Shown here piece by piece: positions 1-8,732 of a DNA stretch of 64,000 nucleotides (positions are counted from its first letter, which is position 1; each line of letters starts with the position of its first letter). A model generated the notes under the pieces. That model had not been told where the DNA came from, ran no database searches, and was given only the letters and a program-made list of their open reading frames with translations. The DNA is taken from positions 35,046 to 99,045 of the forward strand of contig NZ_JAKFWH010000006.1 of NCBI RefSeq assembly GCF_021731985.1, in the 5' to 3' direction. Both the position numbers and the translations under genes were made by a program. The stretch is from Nitrosomonas sp. Its GTDB lineage: Bacteria > Pseudomonadota > Gammaproteobacteria > Burkholderiales > Nitrosomonadaceae.

Positions 1-21
1 TTTATTGCTAGCGGAGAAGTT

Positions 22-483
22 ATGGCAGATACAGATAATGTGCCTCAAAGGCAGTCAGTTCCAGAGATGGTGTCGTCTCGAAATAGCACATTTAAGTACT
101 GGCAAAGAATCTGGTACGCAGTTCACTATTTATCCGGCCTTATCGCCGTCATTGCAGGTGGTCTTGCCACTGCTGCAGTTGCTATTACCACTGATCCAAA
201 TACGGTTAGTTATCCGGCATATTCCGCTTTTATCGAACAAGTTCCTTGGATATGGGGCTTGATTGCAAGTCTTTTTAGTGGGATTGTTACCTTTCTTGGG
301 CCCTTACGAAAAGCCGAGAGTTACAAGCATGCATATTATCGTTTATCCACTGCTATTACTCGGTATGAGGAGAGCCTCATTGAGAAGGTGCAGTTACTTG
401 AAGAGTTTGAGACCGCCCAAAACACTGTGCTTATTGGTGATCCCTCTGCTTATAAAGCACGTGACCGCACTCAGATAAATTAA
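22..483 (+). CDS. SLATT-like two-TM membrane protein
   Basis: This 153-residue protein has two strongly hydrophobic segments, at about residues 32-55 and 76-95, separated by a short loop. A charged, helical, probably cytosolic tail of about 55 residues follows. That layout (two TM helices plus a soluble helical tail) resembles SLATT-domain effectors, which are linked to nucleotide-second-messenger conflict systems; the family call is inferred from architecture alone. The start is an ATG preceded by GGAGAAG at good spacing. No cyclase or SLOG partner is visible, but the gene lies at the window edge, so a partner could sit just upstream. Confidence 0.45.
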   Translation: MADTDNVPQRQSVPEMVSSRNSTFKYWQRIWYAVHYLSGLIAVIAGGLATAAVAITTDPNTVSYPAYSAFIEQVPWIWGLIASLFSGIVTFLGPLRKAESYKHAYYRLSTAITRYEESLIEKVQLLEEFETAQNTVLIGDPSAYKARDRTQIN

Positions 484-540
484 TAACTTGTAGTTCTTGT
501 CAAAGCCAAAACAAGTCCCATAATGTACTAATCACGTTTA

Positions 541-563
541 TTTGTGCCAGAACTTGGCACAAA
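541..563. promoter_or_regulatory. 9-bp perfect inverted repeat, operator-like
   Basis: The arms TTTGTGCCA and TGGCACAAA are perfect complements separated by a 5-base spacer. A further TTGTCACAAA-like sequence follows immediately. The repeat lies about 190 bases upstream of the gene starting at 754, inside an AT-rich 270-base spacer that has no other feature. The symmetry and spacer suit a dimeric repressor site. It is not followed by a T-run, so a terminator is less likely. Confidence 0.4.
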
Positions 564-753
564 ATTGTCACAAATTTACTTATATCCTGTTAGTCTTCCC
601 GTTTATTAATTCATATACCTATAATGATCATAGCGCTATAAGAAAATTAATGTGCATGTAATATCGCAGTATCTTAGCAACAATCAACTTATATGGTCAT
701 TGTAATTTTGAGCTATTAAGAATTCTTTAATAAGGCTCTTCAGCAAAAAACAA

Positions 754-2286
754 ATGTCATTACAACAATATAGATCTCAAAAGTATCAACGAAAGGCACA
801 TCAAATCAAGAAGCACCTTAAATGTTATGATGAACTTGATATATTGAATGCTTGTGCTGATTATATATATGCACCAATCAAGGAAGAGATAGATCATTTA
901 CAACGCCAACCTTGGGTAGTGCTATTGGTACTGAAATGGAGCTTTCTGGATAGAAGCAAAGAAGAAATTTATAGAAAAGATTATTTGGATAGCAAGAAAT
1001 TCTATGATGTGATTAACAGGACATACAAGCTATCGAACTTGATCAAAATGCCCCATGAATATTCACATCACCTCCTATTTCTTAGAAATATAGCGTATCA
1101 ACAATTTATCTATCAACGACCATTTTCTGCATCTATGTATGGTAGGCAAGTAAATTGGTTCGGAAATCTACCTCAGAACCATACACTAAGAAGAAGATTC
1201 AAAGAAATATATGGGATTGAATGTGAAGACTTTTTATCTCTATCTTTAGCTTTAATTACTAAGTTTTTTGATAGATCTAATCACACTATTGACTTGAACT
1301 GGTTTTCACCAATCTTCCCTACTTTTGAACCATCTTATATTGAAAGATTTCTGGATTCATTGAGTGTTGATATTGTTTACATTTCACGTGAACTGAAAGA
1401 AGTTAACCTATCGACAGGGGGGTATGAAGAGTATTACGAGCAATCCCCTTTTGCAAGATTTCCGCTAATAAAACATGAGAATAAGTACACATGCATACAC
1501 CCATGTATTTTGTATAGGCGCTTAGAATATTTTATATACGATGCGTTAAAAGAGGACAACCCAAGTAAGATGATGGAATATTTCTCGGGTCTATTCGAGA
1601 GCTACCTATCAAAAGGCCTAGATTATGCCAATTTAACGTATGTTACTGAGAAAATACTTAAATCAAATCTACCAAATCACGTTAAATGTGTTGATTACGT
1701 TGTTTATGACGATTATGCGAATATTTTTATTGATGCGAAAGCTGTGGAAATGCCTTATTTAGGAAAAATCACTGGAAATCCAGAGATTATTCTAAACAAA
1801 GTAAAGAGCACGGCAATAAAAGCTGTTGAACAAGCAAATCGATTAAATGAATACTTATTTGAAATCCGTAGTGAGAAACTACCTCAATTCAAGAAATCTA
1901 ACTATTTATTAGTAGTGACGTGTAAAGAACTGTATCTTGGGTCTGGGGCATCCTTGTATGATTCGATAGGAAAAAGGAAACTTGATGAGTTATATCAAAC
2001 TATTCCGAACGAGGCTTTAATTGATCCTAAGCACATTTATTTTATCAGCGTCGATCAGTTTGATTTCCTAATGTCGATTATAAAAGAGAGAAATTTGTCA
2101 CTTAAAAGTTTACTGGATCAAGTTATTTCTGAAGATGCTAACCCATCAACAAGGAAATTCGATTTTTCTCAGCACATTTATAGTTTGGATAAACAGGCCA
2201 TTATTCCTAAGTATTTGGAGGAAGAAATAAACAGTAAATTTGAGTATCTTAAGTCTTTTACTATAAATTCGATATCGACCGGATAA
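754..2286 (+). CDS. Hypothetical protein with possible PD-(D/E)XK nuclease core
   Basis: The protein has 510 residues and I recognise no full-length family. A segment at about residues 311-330 reads VD, then five hydrophobic or polar residues, then IFIDAK. This is the pattern of a PD-(D/E)XK nuclease core (acidic residue near 314, D-x-K at 326-328), followed by a helix-rich stretch. There is no signal peptide or membrane segment. The gene is AT-rich compared with the phage block, stands alone, and is followed by SRAP-type DNA-protection and small accessory genes, so it may belong to a defence or mobile island. The nuclease assignment is an inference from a short motif. Confidence 0.4.
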   Translation: MSLQQYRSQKYQRKAHQIKKHLKCYDELDILNACADYIYAPIKEEIDHLQRQPWVVLLVLKWSFLDRSKEEIYRKDYLDSKKFYDVINRTYKLSNLIKMPHEYSHHLLFLRNIAYQQFIYQRPFSASMYGRQVNWFGNLPQNHTLRRRFKEIYGIECEDFLSLSLALITKFFDRSNHTIDLNWFSPIFPTFEPSYIERFLDSLSVDIVYISRELKEVNLSTGGYEEYYEQSPFARFPLIKHENKYTCIHPCILYRRLEYFIYDALKEDNPSKMMEYFSGLFESYLSKGLDYANLTYVTEKILKSNLPNHVKCVDYVVYDDYANIFIDAKAVEMPYLGKITGNPEIILNKVKSTAIKAVEQANRLNEYLFEIRSEKLPQFKKSNYLLVVTCKELYLGSGASLYDSIGKRKLDELYQTIPNEALIDPKHIYFISVDQFDFLMSIIKERNLSLKSLLDQVISEDANPSTRKFDFSQHIYSLDKQAIIPKYLEEEINSKFEYLKSFTINSISTG

Positions 2287-2514
2287 ATTTCGGACCGAAC
2301 GATAGGATAAGAACATAAAATATTGAAAGTTATATATGGCTGCAGTTATTTTTTTGGTTCTACGGCGGACAGAAACCGTTTCCGGGTGCGACGGCCGACA
2401 CGACGCAAGGCCATGATCAACTTTGTTGACCGCTTATTAATATAATTTTCTGGAATACTCGGCTTAGATCCGCCAAAAACTTAAGTAGAAATTACATATA
2501 AGTTATCATGTCTT

Positions 2515-2934
2515 ATGTGCGGCGGAATCCAATATCAAGATCAAAAAATCTACTTTCCACAGCCCGAGGCTAGATTGCCTATAAATCTAAGGAAGGGCGG
2601 AATAACTTGGGTTGTTTGGGGTAGACGTAAAGATGAGTCAGTAGGTAAATTCCCCAATGGTGGATGGGCACGAATCGATTCCATCAAGATGGGCAAATGG
2701 AAACCTTGGCATCCTAGACCTGTATTGATTCCTGCTGAAAGCTTCATGGAAAAAGATCACGATAAACAATCCCATTGGATAACCTTGGTGCCGGGGATGG
2801 CAATTCAGGCGTTACTGGCTGAGCGTGAGGGTGAACAAAGGGTGTATGTGGTTACTGAAGAAACTCCACCTGAGTATCACTGGATTCATGATCGGTGGCC
2901 AAGATTGAGGAAGATCGCAACTATCGCGGATTGA
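2515..2934 (+). CDS. Short SRAP-domain protein (YedK/HMCES-type abasic-site sensor)
   Basis: SRAP proteins use a Cys exposed after Met removal to form a covalent crosslink with abasic sites in single-stranded DNA. Here Cys2 follows the start Met directly (MCGG). ARIDS at about 52-56 corresponds to the conserved ARxE(T/S) element. RPVLIPAESFME ends in the expected acidic residue (E79), and IHDRWP supplies the histidine (H125). At 139 residues the protein is much shorter than the usual roughly 200-230, as in some phage or compact versions. The ATG is fixed by the need for Cys at position 2. Confidence 0.75.
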   Translation: MCGGIQYQDQKIYFPQPEARLPINLRKGGITWVVWGRRKDESVGKFPNGGWARIDSIKMGKWKPWHPRPVLIPAESFMEKDHDKQSHWITLVPGMAIQALLAEREGEQRVYVVTEETPPEYHWIHDRWPRLRKIATIAD

Positions 2935-2987
2935 ATTTAGCGACATCCTTTTACACACTTAACTAATGCAATTTACAGGGCAAAACC

Positions 2988-3233
2988 ATGCAAATAAACT
3001 GGACGAAATGCTCTGAGAAGATGCCTAGCTGGGAGCCTGATAACAAATTAATATGTCGATTCAGTAGTGAAGCTGATTATATTGTTGTTGAGGATTTTAT
3101 GTACGATATCAACAGAAAGGGTTTCGTAAATCCTGTTAACCAGTACAACGCAATGGAATTGGATATTGAATGGACTACATTCACTTCAGAAAAATGGAAT
3201 ACTTGTATCAAATCGACGCAAGCAATGCGCTAG
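2988..3233 (+). CDS. Small hypothetical protein, DUF551-like
   Basis: This 81-residue soluble protein is rich in aromatic and acidic residues. It begins with a W-T-K-C-S-E-K-M-P pattern and ends with WTTFTSEKW. Small phage and plasmid DUF551 proteins show similar W-x-x-x-x-E-x-x-P starts, but the match is weak. The gene follows the SRAP gene by 53 bases and may be co-transcribed. The function is unknown. Confidence 0.4.
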   Translation: MQINWTKCSEKMPSWEPDNKLICRFSSEADYIVVEDFMYDINRKGFVNPVNQYNAMELDIEWTTFTSEKWNTCIKSTQAMR

Positions 3234-3254
3234 AAAAAGGTGATTCTGTCAAGT

Positions 3255-3306
3255 AATCTGCACAAAATAGCGGAATTCTCAAATTTTGAACCAAATTGTG
3301 CAGATT
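3255..3306. repeat. 11-bp perfect inverted repeat between convergent genes
   Basis: AATCTGCACAA at 3255-3265 is the exact reverse complement of TTGTGCAGATT at 3296-3306, with a 30-base loop. It lies between the stop codons of two convergent genes. It could be a bidirectional transcription end or the remnant ends of a small mobile sequence. There is no T-run typical of an intrinsic terminator. Confidence 0.4.
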
Positions 3307-3317
3307 TCTCGAATCGC

Positions 3318-4478
3318 TTACGCCGCTGATACTTTCCTGCGATGTGCCATAAAACCCATTAACCCTAAGCCAGCCAAAAGCATAGCGTAGGTTTGTGGTT
3401 CTGGCACTGGAAATGGAGAAAGAAGAAATGCTTCGGTATGCCCATGAAATTTGCCATACCCAACAATTTGGCCATTATTATTGATTGCCTGCGCTACAAC
3501 ATTGGTCCATCCTGCGCCAATAACGGCAGGTAATAGTGAAAGATCAGTCATTTCATTATTGCTAAATAAGAAAGAGTTCCCGCCATCAGTGGTAGATAAA
3601 TATCCGACTACTTGTCCCGAATCGTTGATATCTGTGGCGTAAGAGAATGCACCGCCCTGACCATCCAGCAAGTCGGTCGTTCCAACCCCATTTGGGCCTG
3701 TGATGAATGCATGATATACAGTATCTCCAGCAAGGTAAGACCCGCCCACCACTTGCCCTGCATTATTGATGCTATTGGCGTTGCTGTAACTTCCGCCAAG
3801 GTTCTCTAAGACAGTTATTCCTGTCCCGTTAGGTCCTGTGATAAAAGGACGTGTTAAATTTTCCGTGCCATTCATTAAATACCCTGTTACTTGACCGGAA
3901 TCATTAATTCCTGAGGCGCTAGAATAGTTCCATTGGTCAAACCTAGTAAATCCATTCAGGCCAATACCATTAGTGCCAGTAATAAAGGCCGTTATATAAG
4001 GTTCCCCGCCATCAGTACCTGCAACTTGTCCAGAATTATTGATAGCAAAAGCCTCACTATATTCAAAGTCATTATTTTCACCAGGATGCACACTTAAAAA
4101 TCCTAAATCGTTCATTCCACCACCATTAGGGCCCGTTATAAAAGCGTGAGTCCTGAAGTAGCCTAAGCTAGAAGATCCTACTACTTGTCCAGAATCGTTG
4201 ATGCCGGTAGCTATACTGTTTTTTCCACCCAACGTGCCCAGGTCCGACATGCCAGCGCCATTAGGCCCGGTTATGAAGGCACGGTAGTTACCTATAGTGC
4301 CGTAAGACCCTACTACCTGCCCAGAATTATTTATATCATAGGCCTCACTTATTGTTCCTCCCAGAGTTCCCAAGGCACGAATTGACCAATCTGCAAGAGC
4401 CATCGTGGGTATTGAAGCTGCGGCAATCCCAGCGAGAAAGACTGCAGTGCGTTTAATTTTTGAAAGTTTATTGTTCAT
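3318..4478 (-). CDS. HAF-repeat PEP-CTERM exported protein
   Basis: The protein has about 386 residues and three parts. First is an N-terminal signal peptide (KIKRTAVFLAGIAAASIP). Next come about seven tandem HAF-type repeats of roughly 45 residues, with units such as LGTLGG, INNSGQVVG and AFITGPNG. Last is a C-terminal sorting signal, VPEPQTYAMLLAGLGLMGF, followed by HRRK. That is the classic PEP motif, TM helix and basic tail recognised by exosortase EpsH/XrtA, so the product is exported and processed at the cell surface. I prefer the ATG at 4478 because AGGAAAA precedes it; a longer reading to 4547 adds residues before the signal peptide. The repeat units probably form a beta-rich, propeller-like fold. 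Confidence 0.85.
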   Translation of the reverse strand: MNNKLSKIKRTAVFLAGIAAASIPTMALADWSIRALGTLGGTISEAYDINNSGQVVGSYGTIGNYRAFITGPNGAGMSDLGTLGGKNSIATGINDSGQVVGSSSLGYFRTHAFITGPNGGGMNDLGFLSVHPGENNDFEYSEAFAINNSGQVAGTDGGEPYITAFITGTNGIGLNGFTRFDQWNYSSASGINDSGQVTGYLMNGTENLTRPFITGPNGTGITVLENLGGSYSNANSINNAGQVVGGSYLAGDTVYHAFITGPNGVGTTDLLDGQGGAFSYATDINDSGQVVGYLSTTDGGNSFLFSNNEMTDLSLLPAVIGAGWTNVVAQAINNNGQIVGYGKFHGHTEAFLLSPFPVPEPQTYAMLLAGLGLMGFMAHRRKVSAA

Positions 4479-4591
4479 TATTTTCCTTTTTTGAAATCTC
4501 ATTTTGCTCAGGCTTCTCCTTGGCACAGCAAAAGTATTGTTCAGCATTATTAAACTCTAAATACTGAGGGATCTGAATACATCATAAAAAA

Positions 4592-5200
4592 TCAGAAAGC
4601 CCGAATAGCACGAACTCTCTGAGGAATATCTTTTTGTGTTGGATCTCGATTTTGATCTTGGTTATAAATATAAATGGAGAAAAGAACATCACTGCCCTCA
4701 GTGGAACTCCAATAAAAACTGTCGTGGAACCCAAACCCAGAATCACTTCTGCTCCAGATGTATAAGTTTTCACGCATCAGTTTTAATTCCTGAACTGAGG
4801 GTAAAAACCAATCGGAATAACCATTGAGTTCGTAATTTGCAGCAAGTTCTGCAGCTGTACCTGGTTCTGTACAATCCGCCAAGATATCGGCAGTATTTTG
4901 CGCGCCAGTTCCGACTTTATATCCTGCTGCTCCGGGTATATCTGAAACCGTAAGACATCCCCAGGGTGCATCACCTAGATCTGCTGGCGCGGTCTCCAAT
5001 CCATGATGCCCGCGAACTCTACTGCCCCCACCATCGCTAATATGAAACACAATTCCACCGGCAGGTCCGGTTTTGCCAATTTCATAAACGGTAGCTGCTG
5101 CGGGTTTTTGGGGTTTCTGCGCAAAGACGTTGCCAGACAGAATTATTGCGATACTTAGCATTACTATGCTTAGAATCGTAGTTGATTGATATTGTTTCAT
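4592..5200 (-). CDS. Exported DUF1566-like protein
   Basis: The protein has about 202 residues. A hydrophobic signal peptide (about residues 8-27) ends at VFAQ. The body carries GPAGGIVFH, a WGC segment, NGYSDWFLPS near the middle and YWSSTE towards the C-terminus. These are hallmark motifs of the DUF1566/Lcl C-terminal domain found in many secreted bacterial proteins of unknown role. The start at 5200 follows AAAGGG; an upstream in-frame Met at 5251 is less likely because it would bury the signal peptide. The gene is co-oriented with the HAF/PEP-CTERM gene about 110 bases downstream. Confidence 0.75.
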   Translation of the reverse strand: MKQYQSTTILSIVMLSIAIILSGNVFAQKPQKPAAATVYEIGKTGPAGGIVFHISDGGGSRVRGHHGLETAPADLGDAPWGCLTVSDIPGAAGYKVGTGAQNTADILADCTEPGTAAELAANYELNGYSDWFLPSVQELKLMRENLYIWSRSDSGFGFHDSFYWSSTEGSDVLFSIYIYNQDQNRDPTQKDIPQRVRAIRAF

Positions 5201-5761
5201 GCTTTTCCCTTTCAATATGGTATTGGAATGACCAATGCTATGCCTAAACAATTGTGCTGTATATAGGTTATTTCACCCTGTTTTTAGGACATATGACTAC
5301 AGCATGTTGTGCGCCATGGGGTTGTGGCGGGGGGGTGAGTGTTCCAAGATGGAGCTGTAATTCCGTTAAAAATTATTCACAAATTATTTCATACTGAATA
5401 ATACTTTATCGGGTAAGTAATTAAGGTTTTGCTTTATATTCCGAAGCGGTTTGTAACCGCTGTCTCAAGCATGCAGTTCAGTTTGCGAAATTGTGCAAGT
5501 TTACAAATTGGATAATTTGCAAGGTTATCAGGTTGACAAAAGCGCGTTATTACAAGGTTGGTTGACAAAAACTGATTAATGCAAAGTCATGGAAGGCATT
5601 TGGATAGCACCTCAGTTTGAACTTCACTTGTAATGCTTTACATTTCCACCAATCAAGCTTTACATTTATCTGTATTCTTTAAAGTAAATGGATGAATCGA
5701 TCCTGTCGTTCCAGGTTATGAGAAAATTCTTATATTATTTATTACCTATGGTTTATTTATA
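5201..5761. other. 560-base intergenic region with short direct repeats
   Basis: This AT-rich spacer separates the divergent DUF1566-like and GNAT genes and contains no convincing ORF. GGTTGACAAAA occurs twice, at 5531-5541 and 5560-5570, 29 bases apart and embedded in related TTACAAGG/GCAAGG sequence. Each copy contains TTGACA, a consensus -35 hexamer, but I see no good -10 at the right spacing. A G-rich run (GGCGGGGGGG) lies near 5330. Confidence 0.35.
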
Positions 5762-6250
5762 ATGATTCCCTGCAATCTAGGCACAGTTACAGTTCGTTAC
5801 CTTGAATGCCAAGATCACGAATCCTATATCGCATTGGAAAAGGACGCAGTGATAAAGCAATACGTTGGTGGCCCATCTCCAAGAACCAAGCAGGATCTTA
5901 AGGAAAATCTTGGTGAGTATCGCCCCCAAATCTCACTAATGGTGATAGCAGACTCTGAGACAAATAAATTTATTGGTCGTTGTGGTCTGCTTGAGGGTAT
6001 GGGATTATATGAGGCAGAGTTATACATATTGCTTGCTAATACTCATCACAAAAGAGGAATCGCTAGTGTGGTTGTACCATTTCTTGTACAGCTTGCTTCA
6101 TCGAAGGGAAAGGCCGCTGTTGCTTATGTTGATCCAAATAACAATGCAAGTATCAAGTTAATGAATCGAGTCGGAGCTATTCATGCGGGCATCGCTGAAG
6201 TTGAGGGCTATCAAGATGGCCATTTGCGCTATGTATTTCCAATCGTATAA
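5762..6250 (+). CDS. GNAT-family N-acetyltransferase
   Basis: The 162-residue protein resembles RimJ/RimL-type acetyltransferases, which transfer acetyl from acetyl-CoA to an amine of a protein or small molecule. The acetyl-CoA loop appears as HHKRGIASVVVPFL at about residues 98-111 (pattern R-G-I-A). It is followed by a VDPNNNASIKLMNRVGA segment, the N-x-x-S-x-x-L-x-x-x-x-G motif of the last helix. The length is typical. It is a single gene in an accessory region and its substrate cannot be told. Confidence 0.8.
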   Translation: MIPCNLGTVTVRYLECQDHESYIALEKDAVIKQYVGGPSPRTKQDLKENLGEYRPQISLMVIADSETNKFIGRCGLLEGMGLYEAELYILLANTHHKRGIASVVVPFLVQLASSKGKAAVAYVDPNNNASIKLMNRVGAIHAGIAEVEGYQDGHLRYVFPIV

Positions 6251-6300
6251 CCTTATACACTTAAGCGGAACGCACCTTACTCCACGTTAGGAATTAACCC

Positions 6301-6633
6301 ATGTATCTCAAGATTCACAAGAGCAGAATAATCACATCTATCCTCGCGGCAATTTTCATGACTGGTTGCCTCTCTACCAGTCAGGTTTTAGAGATGGGGC
6401 GTGATACTTATTCCGTTACCTCAACCGCCGATGGATATCGCCTTGCGTCACAGGCGAGAGAAAGTGCATTTCAGGCGGGGACAGAAAAATGCACTTCCCT
6501 TGGCAAACGTTTTATGTTCATTAATGAATCCAGCGCACGAACACGTATGGGAATCGACACTACAGTAACTGTGACATTTAGATGTTTGAATGAGAACGAT
6601 CCAGAATATGTAAGACCAAATGTCCGGCAATAA
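6301..6633 (+). CDS. Small lipoprotein
   Basis: This 110-residue protein has a basic N-terminus, a hydrophobic stretch (about 10-22) and the lipobox MTGC, predicting lipid attachment at the cysteine near residue 23. The mature part has two more cysteines and a segment (ARESAFQAGTEKCTSLGKRF) resembling small outer-membrane lipoproteins that carry an oxidised Cys pair. The function is unknown. It is the last gene before the phage block. Confidence 0.6.
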   Translation: MYLKIHKSRIITSILAAIFMTGCLSTSQVLEMGRDTYSVTSTADGYRLASQARESAFQAGTEKCTSLGKRFMFINESSARTRMGIDTTVTVTFRCLNENDPEYVRPNVRQ

Positions 6634-6711
6634 AAAAACAGCTAGGTTAAAGGAAAAACCGCGTTAGAGAGCGGACAGGATGTCACTTTTTGGAGTCTTG
6701 CCTTATATCTA

Positions 6712-8730
6712 TCAATTACTTAACCCACCAGTAACAATATGAGCAATACGCCGGTCTTTGACATCCTGCCCAACTTCCTGCTGTGCTGAAGCAACAACAT
6801 TCTGATTCCTGGTACCAATGCTTGCCAATGGTTCTACAATTGACGGCTCATCCGCTGGCAATTGAGGTGCTGGCATTCTCGGTGATTCCGGTACGTGCGC
6901 GTGAGCAGTTTGGACATTACCCACGGTTGCAGCATAGCGTTTATCCAGTGCAGCCCTGTTTGTGTCAATGTACTCTGATGCCGTTCTGCTATTAGCACCA
7001 TAATTCAGATTCATTGATCGCTGAGTATTAGATGACAAGTCAGCCTTGGATTTTCCACCCTCTGACCCGCGTATTATTTCCTTAGCTGCGCTTGGTCCAA
7101 GCTGATGCATCATGTAAATGTTTTCTGCAGTGACCGGCAATCCTGCTTTTTTAAGCATAGCCATGTTCTGGCTTGTTAGCTTCATGCCGCCTTCAATGTT
7201 CTGATCGACATCAAAGCGATTCTTTATTCCAACGCCTGACGCTGTTTGGCCGGTGAATTGATATAACCCAAGCGCGCCGGTCTTGCTGATTGCATTAGGG
7301 TTCCCGCCGCTTTCCATCGCCGCTATTTTTTGCATCATTACCGGATCTAATCCATGCTTCTTAGCCTGGGCAGAAATCTTATCCTGTATTTCTTGAGACA
7401 TTCCGCCCGGAATATTGGCTGATGTGTTGGCGGCGCTTGTCTTTAATGTCTTGATACGCTTGGCTTCAGCATCGGTATAGGTTCCATACTTTGCCAAGTC
7501 ATCGCCGCCTTTAATGCCATCAAACATCGCTTTGTGGCGGTATCCTTTTAGCGTTACATTCTCTAATACAGATCCGGTCTCAGCCTTTGCAACATCGTAT
7601 GCGCGCTTTACAGAGGATGTTACGCCCGATACTTTCTCGGAGATTTTTTCAGCTACCGGCTTTATCGCTTTTGGGATATCAATGCCAAACTTATCTTTTA
7701 CAAATCCCGTAAAAGTGTTCCAGAATGATTCTATTTTGCTTGTAATGCTGCCAAGTACACCGTCAAATTTGTCTGTTGTGGAATCCCACGCGCTGAGAAT
7801 CTTGGTCGCTACTGTTTTAAAATCGGTGACAGTAGAATCCCACGCTTTGCCTATTGAACCTCCTACCCCGGAAACACCGGCCATAACGAATGGCAATGCT
7901 AATGCAAGAATTGGGAGAATATACCTTCTTAACCAACTACTATCACCGCCCGATGCATCCCCACCAGCTGGATTTTCTTCAATATTCTTGAGGCTTTTAT
8001 TGGCAGCTTTATTGAAGGCCGTTTCATCCTTCCGGAATAGCTTTATTTCGCCGAATATTTTCCTAAACCATCTGAAAGTATCCTTTTGTTCACGCCCGGT
8101 ACCGGCTGTCAGAATCTCATAACCGCGAGCCATAGGCTGCGCTACTTCACTGAATGCCTTAATTGCCGGGTCTGTCTCTTCCATGCCGCTGCTGGCCGAA
8201 CTGACAGCATTGGCAATCTTTTCTGCTGCCATACTCACCGCGCCGTTAGTATCTGACGACGAGCTATCAACGTACCTATCGTTACTAACCGCGTTTTCAT
8301 CACCGAATAACTGGCTGCCATTCTTCTTTGCGAATCTGCCGGTTTTGATATCTCTTTCTGCAGCCTGATTTACTTTTGCGGCAGACCTGACGTTTCCCGG
8401 CGTTACTGCGGGTTTCAATGGTTCTAACAAAGCCTTGTGGGTGGTGGTGACCGGTGCTGCTGCGGTAGGCTGATTCTTATTAGATTCGCGCGCGCTTTCA
8501 TCCCTGCGCTGCGGTATGGCTGCCGGTTGTTGCGGTATATTTTCGCTGTCACCCGCGCGCTTGCTTGATATTACCCTGCCGGGTGATAATTCAGATACAC
8601 CTTTACCATTGAGTGCCAGCCGAACGGCTCGCATGTCATTACGAATATCGTTCCACAATTCAAACGTTCTGTTTAAATCAAGCGGCTCACCGATTAGGAA
8701 TCCTTGATTGTCACTTTTAATATTTGCCAT
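6712..8730 (-). CDS. Phage tape-measure-like protein with lytic transglycosylase domain
   Basis: The protein has 672 residues. The N-terminal third is polar and low in complexity. A hydrophobic segment follows at about 265-300 (ILPILALALPFVMAG). Next comes an amphipathic region with repeated W-D-S-T and S-F-W-N-T-F elements, typical of tape-measure proteins. A soluble lytic transglycosylase domain lies at about 440-560: the catalytic Glu is in AAMESGGNP near 473, with GALGLYQFTG downstream. A structural protein carrying its own muralytic domain suits cell-wall penetration during infection. It is the only tape-measure candidate I see, which supports that role by elimination. It lies directly after the tube-like gene on the minus strand. 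Confidence 0.65.
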   Translation of the reverse strand: MANIKSDNQGFLIGEPLDLNRTFELWNDIRNDMRAVRLALNGKGVSELSPGRVISSKRAGDSENIPQQPAAIPQRRDESARESNKNQPTAAAPVTTTHKALLEPLKPAVTPGNVRSAAKVNQAAERDIKTGRFAKKNGSQLFGDENAVSNDRYVDSSSSDTNGAVSMAAEKIANAVSSASSGMEETDPAIKAFSEVAQPMARGYEILTAGTGREQKDTFRWFRKIFGEIKLFRKDETAFNKAANKSLKNIEENPAGGDASGGDSSWLRRYILPILALALPFVMAGVSGVGGSIGKAWDSTVTDFKTVATKILSAWDSTTDKFDGVLGSITSKIESFWNTFTGFVKDKFGIDIPKAIKPVAEKISEKVSGVTSSVKRAYDVAKAETGSVLENVTLKGYRHKAMFDGIKGGDDLAKYGTYTDAEAKRIKTLKTSAANTSANIPGGMSQEIQDKISAQAKKHGLDPVMMQKIAAMESGGNPNAISKTGALGLYQFTGQTASGVGIKNRFDVDQNIEGGMKLTSQNMAMLKKAGLPVTAENIYMMHQLGPSAAKEIIRGSEGGKSKADLSSNTQRSMNLNYGANSRTASEYIDTNRAALDKRYAATVGNVQTAHAHVPESPRMPAPQLPADEPSIVEPLASIGTRNQNVVASAQQEVGQDVKDRRIAHIVTGGLSN

Positions 8731-8732
8731 GG

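Noticed and set aside
6640..6670. AGGAAAAACCGCGTTAG as another copy of the phage element
   Set aside because: It matches only weakly and points into the 3' end of a minus-strand gene, so there is no downstream target.
7514..8122. 202-codon plus-strand frame opposite the tape-measure-like gene
   Set aside because: It is a shadow of the well-supported minus-strand gene, whose domains are recognisable.
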